From Citrobacter sedlakii NBRC 105722 (GTDB lineage Bacteria; Pseudomonadota; Gammaproteobacteria; Enterobacterales; Enterobacteriaceae), in assembly GCF_000759835.1 (NCBI RefSeq), contig NZ_BBNB01000003.1, positions 226,668 through 290,667 of the forward strand: a stretch of DNA of 64,000 nucleotides, given 5' to 3'. The position numbers and the translations under genes were made by a program. The notes beneath the pieces were generated by a model, which saw only the letters and a list, made by a program, of their open reading frames with translations, was not told the DNA's origin and did no database searches. Below, in pieces: positions 47,498-58,656 of this stretch. Within the stretch, counting starts at the first letter, position 1; every line of letters starts with the position of its first letter.

Positions 47498-49345
47498 TTA
47501 TTGTCTGGCCGGGAATAATAACGCATCGCGTAATAAATGATCGTTGCCACGGCGGCGGGTAAAGCCGATGCGGTCAAAATATTCCAGAATCTGAATGGCC
47601 AGTTTACGCCCAACGCCCAGACGGTCACGGAAATCCGCCGCGCACGTTGACCCTCTCTCTTGATCCAGCTCACGGATCAGCGTGGCGAAGGCAACAATGC
47701 GATCGTTACGGTAATAACGATCTTTTACGATCGCAGTAATCATTCCCTGCTGTGCCGCCTGCCGTAGCACAAGGCGCATGGTCTGCTCCTCCGTGGCCGT
47801 TTCCCGCGCAAGATCGCGTACCCACCAGGGGTCGTCTGCAAACAGCGGCTCCACGTTTTGCCAGATCGCCGCCTGCTCATCGCTGAATCCCGCTTTGTGA
47901 TCGGGCAAATGCAACCAGCCATGATGGCTATGAATTTCGCCGCTTTCACGCATTTGCTCAATCAGCAACAGCACCAGCGCTTCATCTTCCATCGGCAGCG
48001 CCATCCGCCGCAGGCGTTCACGCCCAGGCCCCGGCTCATCGCGGTGTTGCTCATGATAGGTCGCCAGCGTGTCGAGAATTTTACGCTGCCAGCGGGCGGC
48101 AACCGGGGCGTTTAGCAGACTGTCGCCTGCCTGGATAAACCCATGCTGCTGGACACACTGTCGCATACCGTCGCCATTAAGCTGGCGCGCCCAGGCAAAT
48201 GCAGGCAGATTCACCGCTCCGCGCTGAAGATGCACAGCAAGCGCGGCGCCATCGTCGGTGGTTTCTGCCAACGACGCCAGCCACTGTAAATAGTCCGGCT
48301 TACGCTTTCCGCGACGCGGGGGGTTAAGCGCAACCACGCGCGCGCCCGCCAGCGTGGCCCGCGCAGAAATATCGCGCAGTACCAGCCGATCGTTATCCGC
48401 CAGCAGCAGCGGGGTGTCGAAAACCAGTTCCGCGAGGTTATTGTCCAGCAGCGAGACCCGTCCGGTGACATGACTGGCGGCATGGTGGATATGCAGCGGC
48501 TGCCATTGGGTTAACGGCGCGTGGTTTTCCAGCGCCACAATAATACGGCTAAACGGCTCGGGGGGTTTCGCCGAGAGCAGCCAGTCACCCCGGCGCAGTT
48601 GTTCTTTTTCGGCGTCACCAGCGATATTCAGCGCGATACGTTGCCCGGCATGCGCGTGTTCTGTCGCCTGATTTTGCGCGTGCAATCCGCGCACGCGCAT
48701 AGGTTTGTTGACGCCCGTCAGCCACAGCGTGTCGCCTTGCTGCACTTCTCCGCTCAGCGCCGTCCCCGTCACCACTAGCCCGGCGCCCTTTACGCTAAAG
48801 GCGCGGTCGATAGCCAGACGGAAGGTCTGGTGACTGGCATGCTGGCGTGCCGGTAACTGCTGCAGGTGCTCGCGAAGCGCCTCAATGCCTCGCCCTTCAT
48901 TGGCGGCGGTCACGAATAACGTCGCCCCGGCAAAGCCATACTCACGCAGCACCTCTTGTACCTGCTGCTCAACGTCTGACACGCGTGCGTCATCAACCCG
49001 GTCGGCCTTGGTTAACGCCACCGTCAGCGTCGGGCTGCCGGTTAATTGTAATATCGCCAGGTGCTCGCGGGTTTGCGCCATCACGCCATCATCGCAGGCC
49101 ACCACCAGCAGCGCATGATCGATACCGCCCACGCCCGCCAGCATATTAGAGAGAAACTTTTCATGTCCGGGCACGTCGATAAAACCCAGCACGCGCCCGT
49201 CCGGCTGCGGCCAGTAGGCGTAGCCCAGATCGATCGTCATCCCGCGCTTTTTTTCTTCCGGCAGACGATCGGCATTCACGCCCGTGATCGCCTGTAGCAG
49301 CGTCGTTTTCCCGTGGTCAACGTGTCCGGCGGTCGCAATAATCAT
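47498..49345 (-). CDS. selB: Selenocysteine-specific elongation factor SelB
   Basis: SelB delivers selenocysteyl-tRNA to the ribosome at UGA codons followed by a SECIS hairpin. The 615-residue protein opens with the translational GTPase G1 motif (GHVDHGKTT), then G3 (DVPGHE) and G4 region (ALTKADRV). C-terminal winged-helix domains that bind the SECIS RNA run from about residue 380 to the end (for example [20 protein letters not shown]). The ATG overlaps the selA stop by 4 bases (ATGA), giving translational coupling. Ends at a strong terminator. Confidence 0.97.
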   Translation of the reverse strand: MIIATAGHVDHGKTTLLQAITGVNADRLPEEKKRGMTIDLGYAYWPQPDGRVLGFIDVPGHEKFLSNMLAGVGGIDHALLVVACDDGVMAQTREHLAILQLTGSPTLTVALTKADRVDDARVSDVEQQVQEVLREYGFAGATLFVTAANEGRGIEALREHLQQLPARQHASHQTFRLAIDRAFSVKGAGLVVTGTALSGEVQQGDTLWLTGVNKPMRVRGLHAQNQATEHAHAGQRIALNIAGDAEKEQLRRGDWLLSAKPPEPFSRIIVALENHAPLTQWQPLHIHHAASHVTGRVSLLDNNLAELVFDTPLLLADNDRLVLRDISARATLAGARVVALNPPRRGKRKPDYLQWLASLAETTDDGAALAVHLQRGAVNLPAFAWARQLNGDGMRQCVQQHGFIQAGDSLLNAPVAARWQRKILDTLATYHEQHRDEPGPGRERLRRMALPMEDEALVLLLIEQMRESGEIHSHHGWLHLPDHKAGFSDEQAAIWQNVEPLFADDPWWVRDLARETATEEQTMRLVLRQAAQQGMITAIVKDRYYRNDRIVAFATLIRELDQERGSTCAADFRDRLGVGRKLAIQILEYFDRIGFTRRRGNDHLLRDALLFPARQ

Positions 49346-50733
49346 TTCAACAACATCTCCATAAACCGGGTCTCATCTTCAAGGCAGCGCAAATCCAGCC
49401 ACAGGCGACCATCGTTAATCCGCCCAATAACCGGAACGGGCAGCGCTCGCCAGCGGCTCGCCAGCGCCGCCAGACGGCTGCCGCGCCCGTCGTGCGGGGT
49501 AAAGGTTAATGCCGCGCTCGGCAAGCGATCAACCGGTAATGAACCGCTGCCGATCTGCGACAGACACGGCGTCACGCTGACCGCAAAGTCATTTGCATAA
49601 TGTTTGGCAAGCGAGACCTGTAACCGCTGCGCCTGGGCGGTAATCGCCTCCTGAGGGCGGGTTAACGCCCGCAATGTCGGCAGTTTTTGCGCCAACGCTT
49701 CCGGATGCAAATACAGCCGTAGCGTCGCCTCCAGCGCCGCAAGGGTCATTTTATCCGCCCGCAGCGCGCGCTTCAGTGGGTGACTTTGCAGTTGCGCAAT
49801 CATCTCTTTTTTGCCGACGATAATACCCGCTTGCGGACCGCCGAGCAGTTTATCGCCGGAAAAGCTCACCAGACTGACGCCCGCGGCAATCAGTTGCTGC
49901 GGCATCGGCTCTTTCGGCAGACCGTACTGGCTGAGATCAATCAGCGAACCGCTGCCAAGATCGGCCACCACCGGAATATCCAGTTGCTGGCCGATCTGCG
50001 CCAGTTCGCTCTCGTCTATCGCTTTGGTAAAGCCTTCAATGCTGTAGTTACTGGTGTGGACCTTCATCAACAGCCCGGTGTTTTCATTTACCGCCTGGCG
50101 ATAATCTTTCGCGTGCGTGCGGTTGGTGGTGCCTACTTCATGAAGCGTACAGCCCGCCTGGCGCATCACGTCAGGAATGCGAAACGCGCCGCCAATCTCT
50201 ACCAGTTCGCCGCGCGAGACCACCACCTCTTTCCCCGCCGCCGTTGCCGCCAGCATTAACAATACCGCCGCCGCGTTGTTATTGACGATACAGGCGTCTT
50301 CTGCGCCGGTAATGCGGCACAGTAACTCCGCCAGCGCGCGGTCACGGTGGCCGCGCCCGGCGCCGTCGAGATCGTACTCCAGCGTCACCGGTGAACGCAT
50401 GGCCTGCGCCACCGCCGCTATCGCCTCTTCCGCCTGCAATGCGCGGCCAAGATTCGTGTGCAGCACCGTACCGGTCAGATTGATTACCGGACGCAGCGCG
50501 CTCTGAGCCGCTTTCTGCAGGCGGACGCTAACTTCCTGCGCCCAGTTGTCGCTCCACACGGGCAGCGCCTGGGTATCACGTATCGTCTCTCTGGCCTCGT
50601 CCAGCATCTGGCGAAGGAGTTCAACGACACGGGTATGCCCGTGGCTGTCACACAGGGTAAGAAATGCACTTTCACGCAATAAGCGATCAATGGCAGGAAG
50701 CTGACTGTACAGCGAACGCGTTTCGGTTGTCAT
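49342..50733 (-). CDS. selA: L-seryl-tRNA(Sec) selenium transferase SelA
   Basis: SelA converts seryl-tRNA(Sec) to selenocysteyl-tRNA(Sec) using selenophosphate. It is a 463-residue PLP enzyme with start at 50733 ([19 protein letters not shown]), as in E. coli. The PLP lysine lies in [14 protein letters not shown], and [14 protein letters not shown] and [17 protein letters not shown] are signature segments. The upstream 18 open codons lack support. It follows yibF after 99 bases and overlaps selB. In E. coli the selA leader binds SelB through a SECIS-like fold; I could not verify that fold here by eye. Confidence 0.97.
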   Translation of the reverse strand: MTTETRSLYSQLPAIDRLLRESAFLTLCDSHGHTRVVELLRQMLDEARETIRDTQALPVWSDNWAQEVSVRLQKAAQSALRPVINLTGTVLHTNLGRALQAEEAIAAVAQAMRSPVTLEYDLDGAGRGHRDRALAELLCRITGAEDACIVNNNAAAVLLMLAATAAGKEVVVSRGELVEIGGAFRIPDVMRQAGCTLHEVGTTNRTHAKDYRQAVNENTGLLMKVHTSNYSIEGFTKAIDESELAQIGQQLDIPVVADLGSGSLIDLSQYGLPKEPMPQQLIAAGVSLVSFSGDKLLGGPQAGIIVGKKEMIAQLQSHPLKRALRADKMTLAALEATLRLYLHPEALAQKLPTLRALTRPQEAITAQAQRLQVSLAKHYANDFAVSVTPCLSQIGSGSLPVDRLPSAALTFTPHDGRGSRLAALASRWRALPVPVIGRINDGRLWLDLRCLEDETRFMEMLLK

Positions 50734-50832
50734 GGGATAGCCTGGCGGTTGGTGATCCTCTCCATGTGCGGAGAGGCGTTTCGACATAAGGGGGATTGTA
50801 ACGTGAGATGGCTCAGGCGGACATAATACGTA

Positions 50833-51441
50833 TCAAGCCTTTGGCGGTTCCGTGCGGGCAAAACTTTCGCGGCTAAACAGGGTTTCCACCAGTTTTACCA
50901 GGTTAGGACGGTCCACGCACCAGCCCGGCGACACGCGACGGAAGTTGAGATAGCCCACGGCGCAAGCAATCGCGATAGTCGCCAGATTCACCGTATCGGG
51001 TTTAATGGTTCCGTCCACCAGATAGCCTTCCAGCGCATCCAGACTGCGGGTGATTTTTTCACGCTGACGCAGAAGCTCATTTTCCGACTGCTGCGCCGCC
51101 GGTCGCGCCTGTTCACGCACCGACACCAGGCCAGCATCCATAATACCGTCAGCCAGGGCTTCAAGCTGGCGCACCTTCAGCGACGCCAGCGGCTCGCGCG
51201 GTAGCATCGCCGGGGCGATGTCCAGCAGTTCGATATATTCGGCAATGATTGGCGAATCAAACCAGTATTCTCCATCATCGGTCACCAGCGCCGGGACTTT
51301 CCCCAATGGATTGTACTGCGCCACGCCGTTTTCCGCGTTGTACGGCAGTTCATTAACAAATTCGAAGGTGATGCCCTTTTCCAGCAGCAGAATCGAGATT
51401 TTGCGTACAAACGGGCTGGTGTAGCTACCTATGAGTTTCAT
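50833..51441 (-). CDS. yibF: Glutathione S-transferase-like protein YibF
   Basis: This 202-residue protein has a thioredoxin-fold N-terminal GST domain ([19 protein letters not shown], with the active-site Ser-Pro-Phe region, and [21 protein letters not shown] for glutathione) and a helical C-terminal domain ([18 protein letters not shown]). The start at 51441 gives the E. coli length. Position just before selA is conserved. Its client is unknown, though genetic proximity to selenocysteine synthesis is notable. The next 330 bases upstream hold no gene that I can support, although E. coli K-12 carries an rhsA locus there. Confidence 0.93.
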   Translation of the reverse strand: MKLIGSYTSPFVRKISILLLEKGITFEFVNELPYNAENGVAQYNPLGKVPALVTDDGEYWFDSPIIAEYIELLDIAPAMLPREPLASLKVRQLEALADGIMDAGLVSVREQARPAAQQSENELLRQREKITRSLDALEGYLVDGTIKPDTVNLATIAIACAVGYLNFRRVSPGWCVDRPNLVKLVETLFSRESFARTEPPKA

Positions 51442-51774
51442 ACCGGGTCCTTTATGCCAACGTAGGGGGAAGACAATGCGCCAAAGAATAATCAACAGTA
51501 TTCAGTATGGCTCAGATGCGTGCAAAGAGAATGAAAGTTAGCAGACTGCCAACGAAACACCGCACTGTTGTGCTGAAAATGAGAGATATGTTTTATGCGA
51601 TATACGCCTGTTACGACAAGGAAAATAAAAAAGACGTTTTCATTGCTATCAGCCTCATGAGGAACAATGCATGTTCTATAAGGTATCAAGGGCAAATGCA
51701 GTTAATAACTCAATGGCGCGGCAAACGCAGAACCTGCGCTACATCACATCAGGGCAAATTCGACTGAAAATTTA

Positions 51775-51952
51775 TTGTGATTTAAATCACAAATATTCAA
51801 CAAACCGATAAAACAAAAACGTGAAACAAATCACATTTTTGTGCCATTAATGGTTCAAAAATCCACTTTGATGTTTTTCCATACAACCATTTCGTGATGC
51901 AAATCACATTAAATACCTCCCTACCCCCTATATTTATGTGATTCACATCACA
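51775..51952 (+). promoter_or_regulatory. mtlA control region with four CRP sites
   Basis: Four TGTGA-N6-TCACA type sites occur: 51775-51792 (TTGTGATTTAAATCACAA, a perfect palindrome), 51820-51835 (CGTGAAACAAATCACA), 51893-51908 (CGTGATGCAAATCACA) and 51937-51952 (TGTGATTCACATCACA). Multiple CRP sites are known upstream of E. coli mtlA. The last 140 bases before the ATG form the long mtlA leader. In the 652-base gap from yibF (51442-52093) nothing else is recognised. Confidence 0.9.
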
Positions 51953-52093
51953 TAAAAGGACACAGGCTGGACAGCTGATCGATTCAGTGCCAGATTTCGC
52001 AGTATCTACAGGGTCCGGCTACCTCTGCCGCCACATTAACAAAACCTCGGGCTTCCGGCCTGCGCGACAGCAAACATAAGAAGGGGTGTTTTT

Positions 52094-54007
52094 ATGTCAT
52101 CCGATATTAAGATCAAAGTGCAAAGCTTTGGTCGATTCCTCAGCAATATGGTGATGCCAAATATCGGCGCGTTTATCGCGTGGGGTATTATCACCGCATT
52201 ATTTATTCCGACAGGGTGGTTGCCAAACGAAACGCTGGCGAAGCTGGTCGGCCCGATGATTACCTATCTCCTGCCACTGCTGATCGGTTATACCGGCGGT
52301 AAACTGGTGGGCGGCGAGCGCGGCGGCGTGGTCGGGGCGATCACCACCATGGGCGTGATCGTCGGCGCAGACATGCCGATGTTCCTCGGCTCCATGATTG
52401 CAGGTCCGCTGGGCGGCTACTGCATCAAGAAATTCGACAACTGGGTAGACGGTAAGATCAAGTCCGGTTTTGAAATGCTGGTGAATAACTTCTCCGCTGG
52501 CATCATCGGGATGATCCTCGCGATTCTGGCGTTCCTCGGTATTGGTCCGCTGGTGGAAGGTTTGTCAAAAATTCTGGCGGCGGGCGTCAACTTCATGGTT
52601 GTCCATGACATGCTGCCGCTGGCGTCCATCTTTGTTGAACCAGCGAAAATCCTGTTCCTCAACAACGCCATCAACCACGGTATCTTCTCGCCGCTGGGTA
52701 TTCAGCAGTCGCACGAGATGGGCAAATCCATCTTCTTCCTGATTGAAGCCAACCCGGGCCCGGGGATGGGCGTGCTGCTGGCGTACATGTTCTTTGGTCG
52801 TGGCAGTGCAAAACAGTCTGCGGGCGGTGCGGCTATCATCCACTTCCTGGGCGGGATCCACGAAATTTACTTCCCTTACGTGCTGATGAACCCACGTCTG
52901 ATTCTGGCCGTTATCCTCGGCGGCATGACCGGCGTGTTCACCCTGACGCTGCTGAACGGCGGTCTGGTGTCTCCGGCGTCTCCGGGGTCTATTCTGGCGG
53001 TGCTGGCGATGACGCCAAAAGGCGCCTACTTCGCTAACATCGCGGCAATCTGTGCGGCCATGGCGGTCTCCTTCGTGGTCTCGGCGATTCTGCTGAAAAC
53101 CAGCAAGGTGAAAGAAGAAGACGACATTGAAGCGGCCACCCGTCGTATGCAGGACATGAAAGCAGAATCCAAAGGCGGCACGCCGCTGTCTGCAGGCGAT
53201 GTCACCAACGACCTGAGCCATGTGCGTAAAATCATCGTAGCCTGCGACGCCGGTATGGGCTCCAGCGCGATGGGCGCAGGCGTGTTGCGTAAGAAAGTAC
53301 AGGATGCCGGTCTGTCTCAGATTTCAGTGACCAACAGCGCCATCAATAACTTGCCGCCGGATGTTGACCTGGTCATCACCCACCGCGATCTCACCGAGCG
53401 CGCAATGCGTCAGGTTCCACAGGCACAGCATATTTCGCTGACCAATTTCCTCGACAGCGGTCTGTACGCCAGCCTGACCGAACGTCTGGTTGCGGCGCAG
53501 CGTCACACAGACAATGAAGAGAAAGTGCGTACCAGCCTGCAGGACAGTTTTGACGAAAGTAACGCTCATCTGTTCAAACTGAGCGCGGAGAACATCTTCC
53601 TCGGCCGTACCGCGGCCACCAAAGAAGAGGCCATTCGCTTTGCCGGTGAACAACTGGTTAAAGGCGGCTACGTTGAGCCGGAATACGTTGACGCGATGCT
53701 GGAACGCGAAAAATTGACCCCGACCTATCTGGGCGAATCCATTGCGGTTCCGCACGGTACGGTGGAAGCCAAAGATCGCGTACTGAAAACCGGTGTCGTG
53801 TTCTGCCAGTATCCGCAAGGCGTTCGCTTCGGTGAAGAAGAGGATGATATCGCCCGTCTGGTTATTGGTATCGCCGCACGCAATAACGAGCACATCCAGG
53901 TGATCACCAGCCTGACCAACGCGCTGGATGATGAAACTGTTATCGAACGTCTGGCTAACACCACCAGCGTCGAAGAAGTGCTTGAGCTGCTGGCAGGTCG
54001 TAAGTAA
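52094..54007 (+). CDS. mtlA: Mannitol PTS permease EIICBA
   Basis: MtlA imports D-mannitol and phosphorylates it to mannitol 1-phosphate. The 637-residue protein has the C domain with about 8-10 membrane helices (residues 1-340), then the B domain with phosphocysteine Cys384 in [14 protein letters not shown], and the A domain with phosphohistidine His554 in [12 protein letters not shown]. All are at the numbering of E. coli MtlA. AAGGGGTG precedes the ATG. It is first in mtlA-mtlD-mtlR and strongly CRP-controlled by the sites upstream. Confidence 0.99.
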   Translation: MSSDIKIKVQSFGRFLSNMVMPNIGAFIAWGIITALFIPTGWLPNETLAKLVGPMITYLLPLLIGYTGGKLVGGERGGVVGAITTMGVIVGADMPMFLGSMIAGPLGGYCIKKFDNWVDGKIKSGFEMLVNNFSAGIIGMILAILAFLGIGPLVEGLSKILAAGVNFMVVHDMLPLASIFVEPAKILFLNNAINHGIFSPLGIQQSHEMGKSIFFLIEANPGPGMGVLLAYMFFGRGSAKQSAGGAAIIHFLGGIHEIYFPYVLMNPRLILAVILGGMTGVFTLTLLNGGLVSPASPGSILAVLAMTPKGAYFANIAAICAAMAVSFVVSAILLKTSKVKEEDDIEAATRRMQDMKAESKGGTPLSAGDVTNDLSHVRKIIVACDAGMGSSAMGAGVLRKKVQDAGLSQISVTNSAINNLPPDVDLVITHRDLTERAMRQVPQAQHISLTNFLDSGLYASLTERLVAAQRHTDNEEKVRTSLQDSFDESNAHLFKLSAENIFLGRTAATKEEAIRFAGEQLVKGGYVEPEYVDAMLEREKLTPTYLGESIAVPHGTVEAKDRVLKTGVVFCQYPQGVRFGEEEDDIARLVIGIAARNNEHIQVITSLTNALDDETVIERLANTTSVEEVLELLAGRK

Positions 54008-54015
54008 GTGCATTT

Positions 54016-54070
54016 GCCCGGTAGCGCTTGCGTTTGCCGGGCCCCTATTTTCCTCTCCTGTAAGGGAGAG
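54016..54070 (+). repeat. Two hairpins between mtlA and mtlD
   Basis: GCCCGG (54016-54021) with CCGGGC (54037-54042), and CTCTCC (54053-54058) with GGAGAG (54065-54070), form successive hairpins in the 130-base gap. They probably set mRNA stability so that mtlA is expressed more than mtlD. Confidence 0.65.
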
Positions 54071-54137
54071 GGTTTGGGTGAGGAACCGCTTTTCACCCCA
54101 GCCCTCTTGGGTAAAAACATTAACGAAGGTTACTACT

Positions 54138-55286
54138 ATGAAAGCATTACATTTTGGCGCAGGTAATATCGGACGTGGCTTTATCGGCAAATTGCTGGCA
54201 GACGCGGGGATACAACTGACATTCGCTGATGTAAATCAGGTCGTGCTCGACGCCCTGAACGCCCGTCATAGCTATCAGGTGCACGTGGTGGGTGAAAATG
54301 AGCAGGTGGATACTGTTACCGGCGTTGATGCGGTAAGCAGCATCGGCGACGACGTGGTTAAGCTGATCGCCCAAGTGGATCTGGTGACCACTGCCGTTGG
54401 TCCGGTCGTGCTTGAGCGCATCGCGCCTGCCATCGCAAAAGGGCTGGCGCAGCGCAAAGCGCAGGGTATCGACACCCCCCTGAACATCATCGCCTGTGAA
54501 AACATGGTCCGTGGCACCACGCAGCTGAAAGGCCATGTCATGAACGCGCTGGCGGAAGATGACAAGGCATGGGTGGAGGCGCACGTCGGCTTCGTCGACT
54601 CCGCGGTGGATCGTATTGTTCCCCCTTCCGCCTCCGCTACGCACGATCCGCTGGAAGTGACCGTTGAAACGTTCAGCGAGTGGATTGTCGACAAAACGCA
54701 GTTTAAAGGCGCGCTGCCGGACATCCCGGGAATGGAATTAACTGATAACCTGATGGCATTTGTCGAACGTAAACTCTTCACGCTGAACACCGGGCATGCT
54801 ATAACCGCCTACCTCGGAAAATTGACCGGTCATCAGACTATCCGCGACGCGATCCTCGACGAGAAAATCCGCGCGGTGGTAAAAGGGGCGATGGAGGAGA
54901 GCGGCGCGGTGCTGATCAAACGCTACGGTTTTGATGCAGACAAGCACGCGGCGTATATCCAGAAAATTCTTGGCCGTTTCGAAAACCCGTACCTGAAAGA
55001 CGACGTTGAGCGCGTTGGCCGTCAGCCGCTGCGGAAACTGAGCGCCGGTGATCGGTTGATTAAACCACTGCTGGGCACGCTGGAATATGGCCTGCCGCAT
55101 CTGAACCTGGTGAAAGGCATTGCCGCGGCGATGCATTTCCGTAGTGAAGACGATCCGCAGGCGCAGGAACTGGCGGCGCTGATTGCCGACAAAGGCCCTC
55201 AGGCCGCTCTGGCGCAGGTTTCCGAACTGGATGCCAGCAGCGAAGTCGTGGCCGAGGCCGTAAACGCGTATAACGCGATCAAATGA
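54138..55286 (+). CDS. mtlD: Mannitol-1-phosphate 5-dehydrogenase
   Basis: MtlD oxidises mannitol 1-phosphate to fructose 6-phosphate with NAD+. Started at 54138 ([20 protein letters not shown]) it has 382 residues, as in E. coli; the frame remains open back to 53928 inside mtlA but that stretch is not family sequence. The Rossmann motif [11 protein letters not shown], the [11 protein letters not shown] segment ([14 protein letters not shown]) and [16 protein letters not shown], with the family's active-site lysine and asparagine, are intact. It overlaps mtlR by 4 bases. Confidence 0.98.
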   Translation: MKALHFGAGNIGRGFIGKLLADAGIQLTFADVNQVVLDALNARHSYQVHVVGENEQVDTVTGVDAVSSIGDDVVKLIAQVDLVTTAVGPVVLERIAPAIAKGLAQRKAQGIDTPLNIIACENMVRGTTQLKGHVMNALAEDDKAWVEAHVGFVDSAVDRIVPPSASATHDPLEVTVETFSEWIVDKTQFKGALPDIPGMELTDNLMAFVERKLFTLNTGHAITAYLGKLTGHQTIRDAILDEKIRAVVKGAMEESGAVLIKRYGFDADKHAAYIQKILGRFENPYLKDDVERVGRQPLRKLSAGDRLIKPLLGTLEYGLPHLNLVKGIAAAMHFRSEDDPQAQELAALIADKGPQAALAQVSELDASSEVVAEAVNAYNAIK

Positions 55287-55873
55287 TGCAAAATACGGCG
55301 CAGGCGAACCTGCGCCCGAATGAAAGATTGTCAGATATGCAGGCAATAATGGAAGAAACCCAGGCCTTTGAAAACCGTGTGCTTGAGCGTCTGAATGCTG
55401 GCAAAACCGTACGAAGTTTCCTGATCACCGCCGTCGAGTTACTCACCGAGGCGGTGAACATTCTGGTGCTTCAGGTGTTTCGCAAAGACGACTACGCGGT
55501 GAAATACGCAGTAGAACCGTTACTCGACGGCGACGGACCGCTGGGCGATCTGTCGGTGCGCCTGAAACTTATCTATGGCCTCGGCGTGCTGAGTCGTCCA
55601 GAGTATGAGGATGCGGAGCTATTGATGGCGCTGCGTGAAGAGATGAACCATGATGGCAATGAGTACGCGTTTACCGACGATGAAATTCTCGGACCGTTCG
55701 GCGAACTTCACTGCGTGACGGCGCTACCGCCGCCGCCGCAGTTTGATGCCTCCGACCCGGCGCTGTACGCCATGCAAATCCAGCGCTACCAGCAAGCGGT
55801 ACGCTCGACAATGGTGCTTTCCCTGACTGAGCTGATTTCTAAAATCAGCTTAAAAAAAGCCTTCCAGAAATAG
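55283..55873 (+). CDS. mtlR: Mannitol operon repressor MtlR
   Basis: MtlR represses the mtl operon. It is the enterobacterial all-helical type, unrelated to the Bacillus PRD activator, and in E. coli it acts with HPr. The 196-residue protein (E. coli 195) contains [20 protein letters not shown] and [21 protein letters not shown], quoted partly. The double ATG at 55283/55286 overlaps the mtlD stop; either Met can be the start. No classical helix-turn-helix is obvious. Ends 11 bases before the convergent yibT stop. Confidence 0.95.
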   Translation: MMQNTAQANLRPNERLSDMQAIMEETQAFENRVLERLNAGKTVRSFLITAVELLTEAVNILVLQVFRKDDYAVKYAVEPLLDGDGPLGDLSVRLKLIYGLGVLSRPEYEDAELLMALREEMNHDGNEYAFTDDEILGPFGELHCVTALPPPPQFDASDPALYAMQIQRYQQAVRSTMVLSLTELISKISLKKAFQK

Positions 55874-55884
55874 GCCCGGTTGTC

Positions 55885-56094
55885 TCACACCTTATCTTCC
55901 AGCTTTGGCTGATACAGCTGCCGATAATATTCCAGCCGGTCGAGATACATCTTCGCATGCTCCAGCGGGATATCATTCGGGACCGTATCGCGCGCAGGCG
56001 TTTTATTCAGGTATTCCCGGAACGCCTGACTTGAGGCCATAAAATCAATGGCTTTATCAATCAGATGTGGAACATTTTCACCCATTTTCGCCAT
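55885..56094 (-). CDS. yibT: Small conserved protein YibT
   Basis: YibT is a 69-residue soluble protein reported to affect lipid composition in E. coli, without a firm mechanism. The start at 56094 ([20 protein letters not shown]) follows GGAGGACTTCTC, a good ribosome-binding site, and matches the E. coli length. Helical segments ([19 protein letters not shown] and [14 protein letters not shown]) dominate. It is divergent from yibL across 288 bases, in which I see AT-rich promoter-like sequence only. Confidence 0.9.
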   Translation of the reverse strand: MAKMGENVPHLIDKAIDFMASSQAFREYLNKTPARDTVPNDIPLEHAKMYLDRLEYYRQLYQPKLEDKV

Positions 56095-56382
56095 GAGAAG
56101 TCCTCCCTCTGTCAACGCTATAAACAAACGCAGCCGCCAATTTTAGTTTAGGATCAGAAACGCGAACGGGTTGAGGAAAACGTGCTTAAACATGATCCTG
56201 GGCAGAAAATGACGAGCCTGACTCTTTTCCTGGCAAAAAGCCTTTTTTATCAGCCAGGTAACTATGATGTCTGCGCGGCCATTCTTATCCGTTTTGATTA
56301 TTTTTTAGCGATTGATTGTGAAGAAACCCGCTCAGCGCGCATACTATAGGGCATTCCCTTTATTTCTATCAGAAGCCATACC

Positions 56383-56745
56383 ATGAAAGAAGTCGAAAAA
56401 AACGAAATTAAACGCCTGAGCGATCGCCTTGATGCTGTTCGCCACCAGCAGGCTGAACTGTCGCTGGTCGAGGCCGCCGATAAGTACGCGGAGCTGGAAA
56501 AAGAGAAAACCACGCTCGAAACGGAGATCGCCCGCCTGCGCGAAGTGCACAGCCAGAAACTGAGCAAAGAAGCGCAAAAGCTGATGAATATGCCGTTCCG
56601 CCGCGCAATCAGTAAAAAAGAGCAGGCCGATATGGGCAAGCTGAAAAAAAGCGTGCGTGGTCTGGTGGTCGTACATCCAATGACCGCCCTGGGCCGTGAA
56701 ATGGGTTTGGAAGAAATGACCGGCTTTTCAAAGACTGAATTCTAA
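56383..56745 (+). CDS. yibL: Ribosome-associated protein YibL
   Basis: YibL is a 120-residue, highly charged and largely coiled-coil protein found with ribosomal particles in E. coli proteomics. The sequence is rich in Lys, Glu and Arg heptads ([22 protein letters not shown], partly quoted, and [20 protein letters not shown]). Length and position before lldP match E. coli. A basic central region ([22 protein letters not shown]) may contact RNA; function otherwise unknown. A GC-rich hairpin (56755-56773) follows the stop. Confidence 0.92.
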   Translation: MKEVEKNEIKRLSDRLDAVRHQQAELSLVEAADKYAELEKEKTTLETEIARLREVHSQKLSKEAQKLMNMPFRRAISKKEQADMGKLKKSVRGLVVVHPMTALGREMGLEEMTGFSKTEF

Positions 56746-56754
56746 ATGCGTTAC

Positions 56755-56773
56755 GGGTGGCGCTTCGCCGCCC
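56755..56773 (+). terminator. Hairpin after yibL
   Basis: GGGTGGCG, loop CTT and CGCCGCCC (one G-T pair) form a tight hairpin 9 bases after the yibL stop. No T-run follows, so termination is uncertain. Confidence 0.5.
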
Positions 56774-56787
56774 TAATCCACGCGCAA

Positions 56788-56802
56788 ATTGGCCCTACCA
56801 AT
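56788..56802 (+). promoter_or_regulatory. LldR operator O1
   Basis: ATTGGCCCTACCAAT is a near-perfect dyad with the TTGG-N5-CCAA pattern bound by LldR. It lies about 200 bases before lldP and corresponds to O1 of the E. coli lld promoter. Confidence 0.8.
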
Positions 56803-56913
56803 CCCCCTCCTTTGCGTCCACTGGTTCACACTTCGCTGATTTAGCCTTACACTATCGTTGCCAATACATAACATTTGGTTAACCATTTGTTGTCATTATC
56901 CCTACACAACAAT

Positions 56914-56928
56914 ATTGGCAGGACCACT
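56914..56928 (+). promoter_or_regulatory. LldR operator O2
   Basis: ATTGGCAGGACCACT repeats the O1 pattern (TTGG-N5-CCA) 126 bases downstream of O1 and 73 bases before the lldP ATG. A pair of operators flanking the promoter fits the looping and activation model for LldR in E. coli. Confidence 0.78.
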
Positions 56929-57000
56929 TTTACACATAATGTGACGTCGAGATGAGCACAGACTCATAGCATTATGCGCGTGGCCCTCAGGAGACCTGCA

Positions 57001-58656
57001 ATGAATCTCTGGCAACAAAACTACGATCCGGCCGGGAATATCTGGCTGTCCAGCCTGATCGCATCGCTCCCGATTCTGTTTTTCTTCTTCGCGCTGATCA
57101 AGCTCAAGCTGAAAGGCTATGTTGCCGCCTCGTGGACGGTGGTTATCGCGCTGGCTGTGGCGCTGCTGTTTTACAAAATGCCGGTCGATCGCGCGCTGGC
57201 CTCGGTGGTGTATGGTTTCTTCTATGGTTTGTGGCCGATTGCCTGGATCATTATCGCTGCTGTGTTTGTCTACAAAATCTCGGTGAAAACCGGGCAGTTC
57301 GACATTATCCGCTCGTCGATTCTGTCGATTACCCCTGACCAGCGCCTGCAAATGCTGATCGTCGGCTTCTCCTTTGGCGCGTTTCTGGAGGGGGCTGCGG
57401 GGTTCGGCGCCCCGGTGGCGATTACCGCCGCCTTGCTGGTTGGACTGGGCTTTAATCCGCTTTACGCCGCCGGGCTTTGCCTGATCGTCAACACTGCGCC
57501 AGTGGCGTTTGGCGCAATGGGGATCCCGATTCTGGTTGCCGGGCAGGTAACCGGACTGGACAGTTTTGAGATCGGCCAGATGGTGGGCCGCCAGCTGCCG
57601 TTCCTGACCATCATCGTACTGTTCTGGATCATGGCGATTATGGACGGCTGGCGCGGCATTAAAGAGACCTGGCCCGCGGTGATGGTAGCGGGCGGCTCGT
57701 TCGCGATTGCTCAATACCTCAGCTCCAACTTTATCGGTCCGGAGCTGCCGGACATCATTTCCTCACTGGTGTCGCTGGTCTGCCTGACGCTGTTCCTGAA
57801 ACGCTGGCAGCCGGTGCGTATTTTCCGCTTTGCGGATATGGGGGCTTCCCATGTGGATCAGACGCTGGCGCGCACTGGCTACACCGCCGGGCAGATTGTT
57901 CGCGCGTGGTCGCCGTTCCTGTTCCTGACAGCCACCGTGACGCTGTGGAGCGTACCGCCGTTTAAAGCCCTGTTCGCCCCAGGCGGCGCGCTGTACGACT
58001 GGGTGATTAACATCCCGGTTCCGTTCCTCGACAAGCTGATTGCCCGCATGCCGCCGGTAGTCAACGAAGCAACCGCCTATGCCGCCGTGTATAAATTCGA
58101 CTGGTTCTCAGCGACCGGTACCGCCATTCTGTTCGCCGCGCTGCTGTCCATCGTCTGGCTAAAGATGAAGCCTTCCGCCGCCATCCAGACCTTTGGCAGC
58201 ACCCTGAAGGAGCTGGCGCTGCCTATCTACTCCATCGGGATGGTGCTGGCGTTCGCGTTTATCTCTAACTATTCCGGTCTTTCGTCAACGCTGGCATTAG
58301 CGCTGGCGCATACCGGCAGCGCCTTCACCTTCTTCTCGCCGTTCCTCGGCTGGCTGGGCGTGTTCCTCACCGGCTCAGATACCTCATCGAATGCGCTGTT
58401 TGCCGCGCTGCAGGCTACCGCCGCCCAGCAAATTGGCGTGTCGGATGTGCTGATGGTCGCTGCAAACACCACCGGCGGGGTCACCGGCAAGATGATTTCG
58501 CCGCAGTCCATTGCTATCGCCTGCGCGGCGGTAGGACTGGTCGGTAAAGAGTCGGACTTGTTCCGTTTCACCGTCAAACACAGCCTGATCTTCACCTGCA
58601 TGGTGGGCGTGATCACCACGCTTCAGGCGTATGTCTTAACCTGGATGATCCCGTGA
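57001..58656 (+). CDS. lldP: L-lactate permease LldP
   Basis: LldP is the proton symporter for L-lactate, D-lactate and glycolate. The 551-residue protein (start 57001, [20 protein letters not shown]) has about 12-14 membrane helices. The conserved [20 protein letters not shown] and [17 protein letters not shown] regions and the C-terminal [20 protein letters not shown] (a signature segment) are present. It is first in lldPRD and its GTGA junction with lldR gives coupling. AGGAGACC precedes the ATG. Confidence 0.98.
   Translation: MNLWQQNYDPAGNIWLSSLIASLPILFFFFALIKLKLKGYVAASWTVVIALAVALLFYKMPVDRALASVVYGFFYGLWPIAWIIIAAVFVYKISVKTGQFDIIRSSILSITPDQRLQMLIVGFSFGAFLEGAAGFGAPVAITAALLVGLGFNPLYAAGLCLIVNTAPVAFGAMGIPILVAGQVTGLDSFEIGQMVGRQLPFLTIIVLFWIMAIMDGWRGIKETWPAVMVAGGSFAIAQYLSSNFIGPELPDIISSLVSLVCLTLFLKRWQPVRIFRFADMGASHVDQTLARTGYTAGQIVRAWSPFLFLTATVTLWSVPPFKALFAPGGALYDWVINIPVPFLDKLIARMPPVVNEATAYAAVYKFDWFSATGTAILFAALLSIVWLKMKPSAAIQTFGSTLKELALPIYSIGMVLAFAFISNYSGLSSTLALALAHTGSAFTFFSPFLGWLGVFLTGSDTSSNALFAALQATAAQQIGVSDVLMVAANTTGGVTGKMISPQSIAIACAAVGLVGKESDLFRFTVKHSLIFTCMVGVITTLQAYVLTWMIP

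Noticed and set aside
51507..51767. 86-codon plus-strand frame between yibF and mtlA
   Set aside because: Weak start context, lysine/arginine-rich without recognisable fold, and it runs into the CRP-site region. Possible remnant of a lost gene, but not supportable.
53324..54190. 288-codon open frame on the minus strand
   Set aside because: Antisense to the end of mtlA and start of mtlD; no recognisable domains, and codon phase is explained by the real genes.
56902..57714. 270-codon minus-strand frame rich in His, Arg and Gln
   Set aside because: Complement of the LldP membrane-helix codons; composition is typical of shadow frames.
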